Assembly (NCBI GenBank): GCA_000320545.1 | Contig: ADNK01003478.1 | Coordinates: forward strand, 1 to 33,212 | Source: Bigelowiella natans CCMP2755 | Taxonomy: Eukaryota > Cercozoa > Chlorarachniophyceae | Length of the DNA: 33,212 nt | Direction of reading: 5' to 3' | Shown: in pieces, positions 11,480 to 26,222 of the stretch | Position numbering within the stretch: the first letter of the stretch is position 1 | Layout: each line of letters begins with the position of its first letter | Notes under the pieces: model-generated | Seen by the model: the letters and a program-made list of their open reading frames with translations, nothing else | Database searches by the model: none | Told to the model about the DNA's origin: nothing | Translations under genes and position numbers: made by a program

Positions 11480-12060
11480 CATCTAGCATTGTTCCACGCC
11501 TCGTGATGGCCAATGTAAATCATCACATCTGTCTACCAGGGCATTTGGCACACTGCACACAGCGCGTGAGATCGATGTGTTGTTCTGCCTGCTGTCAGCT
11601 GCAGATCGAGCTAGCATCTAGCAGGCAGCCCATCACACAACGTGATTCCAGTTTAAGATGTGTCACAAGTAGCTAGACAAAATGCGCATGGTAGCAGCTT
11701 AGGCATGCATGTTGGAACAATAACGCACTCTTCTAGTCTTGCTAGTTTGCGCATGCACTACAGCTAGACAGGGTGCTAGCGTAGCTAGTTGAGAGCTACG
11801 TGCAACAACGCACCATGCATGCTAGCGCATGCTGATCGATGTCTAGATGTGCATGCTAGCTAGCTAGCGTAGCGTGCTAGCGTGAGTACGACTTGGCACC
11901 ATAGAGACATTGAGCCTATGTAGCACGATCTAGCTGGCTAGCTAGCTGAGCTAGCTAGAGCTAGCTAGCGATGCATTGATCGGCATGAGCACTAGCTAGC
12001 TAGAGCACTAGATCGAGCATGCGAGAAGGATGCTCAATAATAGGAATCGAACAACAACGC
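11480..12060. repeat. Palindrome-rich island (CTAG, GCATGC, GCTAGC)
   Basis: Dense overlapping copies of CTAG, GCTAGC, GCATGC and TGCA, including GCTAGCTAGCTAG-type runs near 11855-11870 and 11935-12005. An inverted repeat TGCCTGCT/AGCAGGCA lies at about 11586-11628. There are no open frames. Composition differs sharply from flanking DNA. It may be an old decayed mobile element, but no terminal repeats or target duplications were identified. Confidence 0.55.
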
Positions 12061-12389
12061 TAGAACGTCTTCCTAACTAGCTAGTGACAAACCCTCAAAG
12101 TACGTTTCTTACTGTGATCGGGTAAGTGGAAGTACAGATTCTCATTTTATACAACATTTTATAAAGGTGGCATCTATTTGAATTCGACTTAGACTCGGGT
12201 TGGATGGTACCACACGAAAAAGGATGATAAGTTGCTTTACGGGTGCTAACCTTACTAGCTAAGCTTGTCTGCTGCATCTAGTTGCGTGCAAATCTCTGCT
12301 CATTCACAATCTCGGCTAGCTTGAATCTCCTTCAATCGTTCTAGCGTTCGCACAAAGAAACGGTCTCTGTACTTCGTCGCCCTCAACTG

Positions 12390-17803
<5,414 letters not shown>

Positions 17804-19324
17804 TAACGACACAAAGGCAACAGAAGAACAAATCAGCAGTCAATGACAACGTCAGTTCCTGTGAGTGCAATGTGCATCCTACCGCCGTCGCCATCGCAAC
17901 CGCTGCACGGCTGTTCATGTCGATGAAGGAGGAGGGGTAGCCGCTTTGTACACCGGGAGGGGGATAGGGACGCGTGGTGGGCCTAGAACCCACGGATGAC
18001 GTAAACCATTGGCCTGACGGAAGCTCTCGGTACAGCAGATGCTTTTCAACTGTCCGTCCTTCTGACTTTTTATTTTAGATGTTTTTGGGTAATTAAAATG
18101 CGTTTTTTTCTGCGACAGGAGTTAGTTGCACAAGAGAAAACATTGGCGTAGAGTTGTCGCAGCTGGTTCATGTGGGTTGTTGAGTCGATGTTTCTCAACC
18201 CCGCTAGTTTGCTAGTCAGTCCTCACCATGCTGACAAGTCCTCGCAATGGTTTTCGCTTTCAGGCGCTGATGCATGCAAACGCTTCTCTCCCATGACTTG
18301 TTCTTGCGTGGTTCTTGCGCATGTGGATTTCTAGATTTGCATCAATGCTCAGTTCAACAGTGACGTTCAATGTTCAATGTTCAATGTTCACGACGCTCAA
18401 AGCACACAAGCGATTGTTTTTCCACGTGCTGGCGTGCAGCGGAGTCAGCTCAGTCAATTCCGGAAATCTCGCCTCTCTGGCTACGTTTCAAAACCCTCTT
18501 CGCTTAAAATCAACTCAGTGTTGTCGTCCCAGTTGGGAGTGGCCAGGACGTCACATGATTGCTTCGAACAGGCAGGTTGTGCCTGCAATGTGCATGGCAA
18601 CGCAACGTTGAACTTTGAATTGTTGCAACGTGGCAAAAAGCACGTGCACGAGAAACACGAGTGCTGCATCGCAAGCCCTCATGATGCGCGATTTTGCCAG
18701 ATTGGGCTAGCGGGCTTGCCAGCGTCTGGAGTGTGGCATGCAGAAAGCATGAAAACGAACATGCACTTGTGTCCCGTTTGCCAGTTTGGTCAGTGTGCGT
18801 GAAGGTGGTTTTTGCGATGCGCTGCGCTGGCTGTTCAATGCTCATCACGGCGTTGCAATTCAAATCAATGTGACAGCAATGTTTGCCGCAACGATGGATC
18901 GCACAGCTGACAGGCTAGCAGGCCACATCTGGACAGACACGCAAGTCTGGAAATGCTGCGCTTGATTGGCTTTGCATGTTTCCCATGCTAGCATGACGAT
19001 GCATGCTCATTGCACATGCAATGGCAGCTAACACTAGAACATGATGTTGGCTATCTGCTAACACGTGTGTCTGTCCACCAGTCCATGTCGCATGCATGGG
19101 CATTGCAAACGACTTCATTGCAACGTGTTCAGTGAGCTAGGAGGAAACTCGTGATGCGGGCATCTCATTGGGGCAACACTGATGAGAGCACATGTCTCTT
19201 TCACTTGATCAATCAACAGCCAACAATGGTAATGACACGAAGTATTGGTTGCAGGCGATCATTAATCAGCGCTGCTCTGCCTGCAAATGCATGTGTTTCA
19301 TGACACTTTGTATTAGTGTCCACT
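17804..19324. other. 1.5-kb gene-free region with palindrome-rich DNA
   Basis: About 17804-18000 is the probable promoter and 5' UTR of the fucosyltransferase gene. A pol III-like A/B box pair lies at 17977-18015 (minus). About 18150-19210 is rich in GCATGC, TGCAATG, TTGCAACG and CATG words, with GTTCAAT repeated three times in tandem near 18367-18390. Frames of up to 141 codons exist (18377-18802) but show no recognisable protein features. Confidence 0.5.
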
Positions 19325-20281
19325 TCAATTTGTTGCAGACGTCGGAATGCATGTAGGCCATCCGCCAACTGAATTCTTTGCCACCGCAATGCCCTCAATG
19401 GACCAATCACAACTCGTCTTTGCCCGGATCTCCACTGTAAGTGATCCAACCCGGCTGAGTAGTGTTGTGGACGAAAAAATGTTGTTTTGTACTGGTGTGG
19501 CACAAATAGACAGCCCCCTCTCCTCCCCCATGTAAGCTTATATCAATCTCGGGTTTACAGAAACACAAAGTACATCATTTCTAAATGAACAAGAACAGTA
19601 CTCTGTAAGAATTTAACATTTTAAAGGAGGGGAGAGGCTTGCTCACATATTGAAAATTATAAGAAACTTAATCGACCAGAGACTTCCCCGAAGGAGCTGG
19701 TCCCTGTCTGCTAACGTCTGTTCTAATGCCTCCATGCGTTTCCATGTCCTGAACAACAGTCAAATCTCAAACTATCATCATCGCCGCCGCCGAGGTGAAT
19801 TTTTGCTTGTCATCACCATTGTTTTAGTATTAAGGAGAAATTCCTTAATCGCGAAATATCTCATTTTTTTAACATGATAATTAATGATGATGATGATCTA
19901 TCAACTCTTCAATTTTGTGTCACACCACAGGTACGCCATCCTGCATTATCATCGGGCTACTTCTTTCTCCATTGGAAGCAGGGAGCAGGTTAGTTTCGCT
20001 GCAGAGATCTGTTGCTTCTTGACAAACTGATGTATTTGAGTAGGATATCTACATCATATTGGATAACGTTAAATAATGATTTCTTTGCAGCAACCAATGT
20101 TAGTTTCCACCAACTGCCGTCCACCACCTTTTCGTGCAATGTCAACGAGCTCTGCGTTCGGATTCTGTATGTAGCACGCAGAAAGTGTTATTAAATGGTA
20201 TTCATCTTGCCCAAACCAAACTCAAAGCAGCATTACTTCGAGGAATGCCCTCTCCACTAATTCATCTCTTCCGTCATCGAG
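19325..20281 (-). CDS. Unidentified small multi-exon gene, 3' part
   Basis: Not recognised. Five minus-strand segments look coding and join in phase: 20237-20281, 20128-20164, 19924-19966, 19684-19748, 19325-19434 (stop TGA). Readable pieces are LDDGRDELVERAFLE, NPNAELVDIARK, SSPMIMQDGVPVV, TWKRMEALEQTLADRDQLLR and, in the last segment, IRAKTSCDWSIEG. Two acceptors are strong (TTATTGCAG, ACATACAG). The acceptor before 19966 and the donor at 19684 are weak, so the last two segments are the least certain. The start codon is not found. A candidate MSSSIDTLYRNILLLCE at about 20394 does not join in phase. The MEALEQTLADRD stretch is probably helical. I assign no function. Confidence 0.45.
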
Positions 20282-20536
20282 CTGCAATAAAACGTTCGGG
20301 GAACGTTAGCAAGTAAGAAATGATGATAAAAATGGCACATACACTCACAAAGGAGCAGGATGTTCCTATACAATGTATCGATACTGCTACTCATGCCGCG
20401 GTTTGTTAATAATCATATGTTAGATATAATAACTAAGGATCATAACCATCGCGTGAAATAAAGAATAATATATACAGCACAACGTCCAGAATCCTACATT
20501 GCACACTCCGACGCTACTAATTTTGTTGTTGTGCAT

Positions 20537-21452
20537 TTAAAGTACCACATCCCTACAGGCCTTCATCATCTTCGGAATTGCACGAAAGATCGCATAATGA
20601 GGTGGAGGAGGAGGAGGGAAAATCGAAAGATTAGAGGGATCAGCAACTGTAGCAATGTAATACACAAAACACACATAAGTAAAGTTTTGTATTAACACAA
20701 AAGCAGTTCTGGACGAATGCATGGTGTAGGTAACAGCTTGCTCCTCCTCACGTTGTGGAGCGGTTCAATGCTACCAAAGCAGCGACTGATTGTGCTACAC
20801 ACTGTTTAATACCAACCTTCGGAGGAGGATAATCATATATCCGCAGCTTCTCGACAGCGCAGGCTGTTGCGACAGCATCAATAACCTGATCCATCGTGCT
20901 TTTGTATTTAGGCTGAAGAATCACAGACGTATATCGTTCGGATTGTGTTTTGATGCTGGTTAAGTGCTGCAGCAGTGCCATTCTCGAAAGTGGGACCTTT
21001 ACATCGAAACTACTGTTTTGACACCGCTGCTCTACCTACCCTTGCCTCATCCGTTCTCCATTTCTTCACTACTCGGTCAACTTCTACAATGATGGCCTTT
21101 CATCATTTGGGAAATGGCCGCAAGTAATAAGATCATTAGAGCAACGAATTAAAACAAAGCAATCATCGTCAATTTTCATAAACTGTTGTCTACCTCGCAG
21201 GCATTGCACATGGCTCTTGGGTCGCGAACAGCTTGTTTTCTGTAAAATTAACGTTTGTACACATATATACGCGTCAGAATTTAGTTATTTCATCGTTTGC
21301 TGTCAACTATGAAGGATAAAAGCTATTCACACGTATTGCTGAGTCATCTTTATGGGTGCGAAAGTAGTTTTTAGGAGGTGAGAGGAGGGCGATAATTATG
21401 GTGTTATAGTAAGTGTCTTAAATTATGTACGTGTTCTAGTTAATTCACCACC
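20537..21452 (-). CDS. Unidentified cysteine-containing protein, possibly Canopy-like
   Basis: Five minus-strand segments join in phase: one ending at 21452 (start unclear, probably near 21550), then 21194-21239, 21040-21096, 20813-20996 and 20537-20646 (stop TAA). Pieces include VRDPRAMCNACE, IIVEVDRVVKKW, SERYTSVILQPKYK, IDAVATACAVEKLRIYDY, a short proline run, and MMKACRDVVL at the end. The CxxC motif followed by an amphipathic helix, a later Cys before a Tyr-containing stretch, and a C-terminal Cys loosely resemble the saposin-like Canopy (DUF3456) family, but no signal peptide is seen and the upstream exon is Lys-rich, which argues against a secreted protein. The 43-nt intron 20997-21039 uses a good donor (GTAGGT) and a weak acceptor. 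Treat the family as a guess. Confidence 0.45.
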
Positions 21453-21562
21453 TTTGCTTTTTTTTTGGTTTTTTCCTCTTCTTCGCCTCGTTAACTTCAA
21501 GTACACTGTGATTTTCATCGTTGAGAATGTGAGAGGGGCAATCCCTTCTCCAAACCCCCCCC

Positions 21563-21565
<3 letters not shown>

Positions 21566-21632
<67 letters not shown>

Positions 21633-21637
21633 ATAAA

Positions 21638-21672
<35 letters not shown>
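21566..21672. repeat. (CT)n and (AT)n microsatellites
   Basis: (CT)n about 21566-21631 and (AT)n about 21645-21672, between the small minus-strand gene and the plus-strand 792-codon gene. Confidence 0.95.
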
Positions 21673-21676
<4 letters not shown>

Positions 21677-21979
21677 TAACTATGCATAATATACATATGA
21701 ATATGTAGATACCAATTTGTGTCCCTCTCTTCTTTCCATCCCCCCCACGCTCTCAACTCTGCCCCAACTACCTCATCAGGACTAAGAATATAAGGAGCAG
21801 TCTGAAGCAACTAACACGAGTATTTGTCCTGCCCCAATACTCCTTAGCTGGTCGAGTTATATCACGGAAGATTGCCATCAAGAAGAGATCGATGACTCCA
21901 GTATTGGCTTTGATCTGATCCTCTCGCACGCACACCTGGTTATGGTAAACGGGTTGATCCGCTTGTTGCTGATGGATGG

Positions 21980-22518
21980 ATGATGTCAACACCTACTCGT
22001 GTTCTGCGCAACACGTATACCTTCAATGAACTTTATCTTATAGCCCTCCTTCACAAATCACCTCGCAGAGGAAAAGGTGAGCGACGTTTGATCGTAGTAT
22101 TATCCCAGTTCCCCCCTGTACTGGCGTTCGCGATATATTTTCACTCAAAGATCATTGTCGCACCACCGAAATACAGACATCTTAAAAGATCGGCTCAGAA
22201 GAAAGAGATAGAATCAGTCTGTTTTTTCAAACTTTTCGAAAAGAAACGCTGTGGAAAACACATCCCTTTTTTGTGCGTGAGACTGACGACCATGGTGTCG
22301 AATTAGGAAAATATGGCACCGTTTACGGTCTGGTGGAAAGATCGGGCAATCATTTTGAATCTTAAATCCGGCAACAGAAAAGGTTGCAGACGATTTAGAG
22401 AAGCAAGATGAAGAAAGTGCAACATCACTTCTCAAACGAACGCAACAAGGGATATCGAGTATCATCGTATTCCAAACAACTTTAGAAATACTTCTCGAAT
22501 CTATCGTCGAGGTAGAGA
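21980..22518 (+). other. Coding-looking, frame-broken segments upstream of the 792-codon gene
   Basis: Three plus-strand stretches read like protein but change frame or hit stops. The first is about 21980-22070 (LRNTYTFNELYLIALLHK) and ends at a good donor (AAAG/GTGAGC). The second is about 22190-22368 (ETLWKTHPFFVRETDDHG, ELGKYGTVYGLVERSGNHF). The third is about 22358-22525 (EKVADDLEKQDEESATSLLK, TTLEILLESIVEVEND). Short introns of about 28-70 nt could join them to the 792-codon frame, for example GTAGAG...ATCGAG at about 22514-22541. Alternatively, these are frameshifts in a decaying 5' end. A minus-strand 74-codon frame ending at 21768 (NTGVIDLFLMAIFRDI) overlaps the left end and is also unexplained. 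Confidence 0.35.
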
Positions 22519-24897
22519 ATGACTGAAGCACGCATCGAGAGTATCTACGGTGAGCTTAAGGAGCTCTCTGTCGACGCGGAAGGACACCATTCAAGAATCT
22601 TGGAACGGCTCTGTGAGCTGGATGGAATGAGTATTTCCGCAAGGACTCTTGGAGAAACGATGATACCAAAAAAACTAAAAGGGTTACAGAAACTTTGGGC
22701 GGGGAAATTGAAGAGTAAAGCGCTCAAGCTAAGAGCAAAGTGGAAGAAGATATTTAGAGGCGGAGAGGAGAATGACGATTCAAAGAATATCGGAAGGTAT
22801 TTTATCAAAGTTGATCGAGTAGGTAGGTCGAATAAGAAATCGCTTCAGCTGACGTCTCCTGCAACACTGAAACTTGGGGGTCTCTGGGGGAAATCACTGA
22901 TTACATACAAGGGTCAGACCTATAAGCTCAGTGTACTTAAATCGCTAATGCAGAAGGCCTTGAGGCAGAACCATCGATCGTTCTCTTTATCGGTTAAAAT
23001 CATAGTAGAAGCGACGAAGTCGTACATGCAGGAAAATCGTAATCTCGAAAAGAAAGATCTTACTAAAGTCAAAAGCATATTGACGAATGTGGTGAACCGC
23101 TTATTGGTTATGGGTGTGGAGGAGGGCTCATTACTAATGCTAGTCGAGGAAGATAGGGCCAAGTTGGTGAAGGCATTTAAAAGGGCAAAAGGACTCTCAA
23201 TTAAAAAGATATCTTGGTCACTTTTGGAGCCATTGTGCTCTCTCCTAGAGAGGTGCGGGCCCATCCACTGTCGTGTGGTGTCTTACGTGTGGGCGCTCAC
23301 ACGCATCATCTCTCGATTCAAGACACACCCAAAGCACGTTGCGGCAGCTCTTGTGCAGTGCAAAGCTTCTTCGAGTCTCGTAAGTCGGCTTAGAACGCTA
23401 GCTCAAGAGACAAGGCTGCCCGAGTTTAACGAATTCTTGGAGGGGAGAGCACACTCTCTGGCTGGACTGGTGTCGCGATCGATTAGAGACTTTATAAACA
23501 TCGTCCCCAAGAATGCTGAATTCGGGAAGCGAAAGATGCAGTTTACAGGCGCAAGGCTTGCTTTGCGTTTCAAGCATGTATTTGGTGCGCAGCACATGTT
23601 ACCACCATCACCAGGTGACACACATGATGACGATAAGGAAGATAACCTTCCTACCCAAGAGGAATTGCAGGAAATGGGCGTAATCGATAGACACTGTGGT
23701 GGGAAAAGATCGAAGCATTTCTTTGCGGTGAAAGGAGCAAGGACACCTCATCTTCTGAAACATATCAGAGAAACAATATTGACCTTTTCCGAGAGGGCGA
23801 GGTTTACTCTTGACGAGCTCGAGACGGTATATATTGCTGAGAAGTTGAGCTTTGAGGTTGAACCAGAAGCTGAGTCAGGCGAAAAGGAAAACGTGAATGA
23901 AGAGACCTTACATGAAAAGGAAAGAGGTTTCGATGGCAAGCACATGGAAGTTGAGAAGTACCAGGGTAGGGGAGAGGATAAGAATGAGAAAAGGCAAGAT
24001 ATCATATCGACTGAAGCATTTCAGCAGCTTGGATTTAAAGGGTGGACTCTCCGAGTAGACACCAAAATGGTTCGGGGCCACAATGCGCAATTTGATGAAC
24101 ATATCCTTGACAAATTAGACAGCAGTCTTCCTCTCTTCTTCCTGAGACACGAGACGAATAAAGAACTAAAAACTCTTCATGAAATTCTTCGTGAAATGGT
24201 CAGTATTCCGAAATTACAAACCGTAGTGTCACTATCTAGAAAAGAGTGGGAGCCTATTAACTCCTTTCTCCAGTGCCACGCTCTTGCTTCAAGTCGTTAC
24301 AAAGACAAAGTTCTCAAGTCAACATCAAATCATACCAATCGCTCAGAAAGCCATTACATATTCTTGCAAGAGTTTATCTCTCAGATGACTAAGTTTTCAA
24401 AGTTACCGGACAAGCTTTTGCAATCTCGGGGGCCATTGATAGGGAAGCAGCTCCTTGAGCACTGTGTAGTGAATTATCTCCTGCCGCTGACAGACTTCAA
24501 TGGGACGAATTTAGGATTTGATTCTGCTTCGGGAATGACAATAAGATACGATTTGATGATCGAAAATAACATTAGTAAAGGGTTGAACACAAGAAAAAGA
24601 AAAGGTTTTGCAACTGCACAAGGCTGGAGCAAAAGATTTCGTGATCTCATAGGGAAAGCTATTCTGAAAAATGAGACGTTAGTGCTGGAAACATGTGAGC
24701 GTGTCTTCAAGGTTTTGGAAGCGAGGGCGGACAAGGACGATTCGTCTTGCCCGCTTTCAAGTCGTTTCCTGAGCTTTGCTCGTTCGACAGAACTCGGGAA
24801 AATGTTTGAGAAGAACAGATCTACCGAGCAGAGGGATGTAGCTGTGAAGGCAGCAAATGATTGCGCAGGAACCCTGCTTAAAAGAATGTCGTCCTGA
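22519..24897 (+). CDS. 792-aa single-exon protein with TFIIS-N-like domain
   Basis: A continuous 792-codon frame ending in TGA, the only long uninterrupted coding sequence in a region of genes with exons mostly under 150 nt. Residues about 25-80 (ILERLCELDGMSISARTL, then PKKLKGLQKL, then KLRAKWKKIF) have the helix pattern of the TFIIS N-terminal/LW domain found in TFIIS, Med26, IWS1 and similar transcription factors: leucine-spaced helices ending in a basic xxWKKI. The rest is helical and charged, with an acidic linker at about 445-495, and resembles no family I know. There are no membrane segments. The first ATG has an in-frame TAG just upstream, yet upstream sequence also looks coding in other frames, so the true start may be earlier. 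The lack of introns suggests a retrocopy or recent acquisition. The function is presumably nuclear, but this is inference. Confidence 0.75.
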   Translation: MTEARIESIYGELKELSVDAEGHHSRILERLCELDGMSISARTLGETMIPKKLKGLQKLWAGKLKSKALKLRAKWKKIFRGGEENDDSKNIGRYFIKVDRVGRSNKKSLQLTSPATLKLGGLWGKSLITYKGQTYKLSVLKSLMQKALRQNHRSFSLSVKIIVEATKSYMQENRNLEKKDLTKVKSILTNVVNRLLVMGVEEGSLLMLVEEDRAKLVKAFKRAKGLSIKKISWSLLEPLCSLLERCGPIHCRVVSYVWALTRIISRFKTHPKHVAAALVQCKASSSLVSRLRTLAQETRLPEFNEFLEGRAHSLAGLVSRSIRDFINIVPKNAEFGKRKMQFTGARLALRFKHVFGAQHMLPPSPGDTHDDDKEDNLPTQEELQEMGVIDRHCGGKRSKHFFAVKGARTPHLLKHIRETILTFSERARFTLDELETVYIAEKLSFEVEPEAESGEKENVNEETLHEKERGFDGKHMEVEKYQGRGEDKNEKRQDIISTEAFQQLGFKGWTLRVDTKMVRGHNAQFDEHILDKLDSSLPLFFLRHETNKELKTLHEILREMVSIPKLQTVVSLSRKEWEPINSFLQCHALASSRYKDKVLKSTSNHTNRSESHYIFLQEFISQMTKFSKLPDKLLQSRGPLIGKQLLEHCVVNYLLPLTDFNGTNLGFDSASGMTIRYDLMIENNISKGLNTRKRKGFATAQGWSKRFRDLIGKAILKNETLVLETCERVFKVLEARADKDDSSCPLSSRFLSFARSTELGKMFEKNRSTEQRDVAVKAANDCAGTLLKRMSS

Positions 24898-26222
24898 TGC
24901 ATTACGCTTTGAATGAAATGATTACTTTTTAATTGACATCGCTCAGATTTCTGACCACCAGTGACACACATCTGTAGCTATGTGACATGTACTAATCGTT
25001 AAGCGCAAACACAGCTCTTGTGATGGTGCACGCATCATCCGCACTAGTCGTCTAGGTGTTGTGGTGAGAATATGATGAGAAAGTACATCAAGGCGTGTTC
25101 ATGTTGGTTGTGTGAGCATGCTATGCAAGTAAATATTTGAGTAGCTGGAGGCTAGTATGACACGGATGTAATGAATGAATTCAATCTTTTCAATGGTTAT
25201 CCTAATGTAGCGACGCAAAGCAGCGTGGCTATAACTACTGTGGAGCGCTAATAATCGTAGACAGATACAATTGATTTTGTGACTAGTGTTTGTTGTTCGA
25301 TTCGTACGTACGTACATCACTGAGCTAGCTATAGGCCTGTGACGCTGTCATCTCAATGCTACCTTGAACATAGGACCTTTTCGTGCGCACTATAGCACAT
25401 GCCATTTGTTTATGCTAGTAATGGCGCTATGATGCTATGCTAGCGCGCATTGATGACACATGTGCGTGACACGCTAGCATGCACGCGCGGCGCGTGGGCA
25501 TCGACGCACGAATAAGCGAGCATCGAATACAGCATAGCGCACGTGGGCTCAAGCGTATGAGACGGATTGTGTGTAAGCGATGCAATAAAATCCTATCAGT
25601 AGTCTAATAATCATGCATGCTCGATGTATGTTCATCGGGCAGGGCGAACCGTTTGCGAGCGCGTAGGTGAGATGCCTACCTAGCTACCCCCTAGCACAAA
25701 ACACAATGCATGCCGACAAGTCGATCCTGTGACTACGTACGTATGACATTCAGTAGCTGTTGCCGATATCTATAGATATGCATACCCACTCGCACGCTTG
25801 CCACGCATTGGTACGCTTTGCTGGCATCGTATTTTATTGCTAGCGATATTAGCAAATAGCTAGTAGCTGCACAGTCATCTTCAAAACGACGATGAAGTTG
25901 TGCACATTGCATTAAACAATACGTCCAGACATGTGAGGAAAGTTCTATTGAGCAGCAAAGATCATACCCGACGTTTCACTTCATATGTAGAGACACAGAA
26001 TACATGTTTTGTGCCTATTCTTACGACTTAATTTGTGTTCATATTGCCCCACGCTTCGCTCAGCCATGATAGCATTATCTATTACCAGAACTTTTCATGA
26101 CTTTTTAGGCGTCCATTACTAATGTACTATTTGTATTCTGGCGACAGGAGCTGTATCACTCGGTGGGAAAATTTTATGAATTTTGGCAACATTTCTGCAA
26201 CATCATGCCAAGCGATAGGTCT
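24898..26222. other. Gene-free region with palindrome-rich island
   Basis: Lies between the 3' ends of the plus-strand 792-codon gene and the minus-strand THOC5 gene, so it contains both 3' UTRs and terminators. About 24990-25900 is dense in GCTAGC, CATGCATGC, GCGCGC-type words and ACGTACGTACGT-like runs (near 25304 and 25734), similar to the 11.5-12.1 kb island. No coding segment or RNA gene was recognised. Confidence 0.55.

Larger units (their letters stand above)
8180..12389. other. 4.2-kb gene-free region
   Basis: No exon with recognisable protein similarity was found on either strand. About 8180-8470 is probably EMC2 5' UTR and promoter. About 9480-9535 has (CT)n and (GT)n runs. About 9840-10090 and 10690-11000 are pyrimidine-biased on the plus strand, with degenerate repeats of GTTCC and GGTGTCT. 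Plus-strand frames of 99-107 codons there are hydrophobic only because of this bias. Tandem repeat, tRNA-like fold and palindrome island are listed separately. Confidence 0.6.

Noticed and set aside
18377-18863. Frames of 141 (plus) and 117 (minus) codons
   Set aside because: Lie in the palindrome-rich island; composition is unlike the confirmed genes and no domain is visible.
19347-19535. 62-codon plus-strand frame
   Set aside because: Antisense to the last segment of the small minus-strand gene, without plus-strand partner exons that join in phase.
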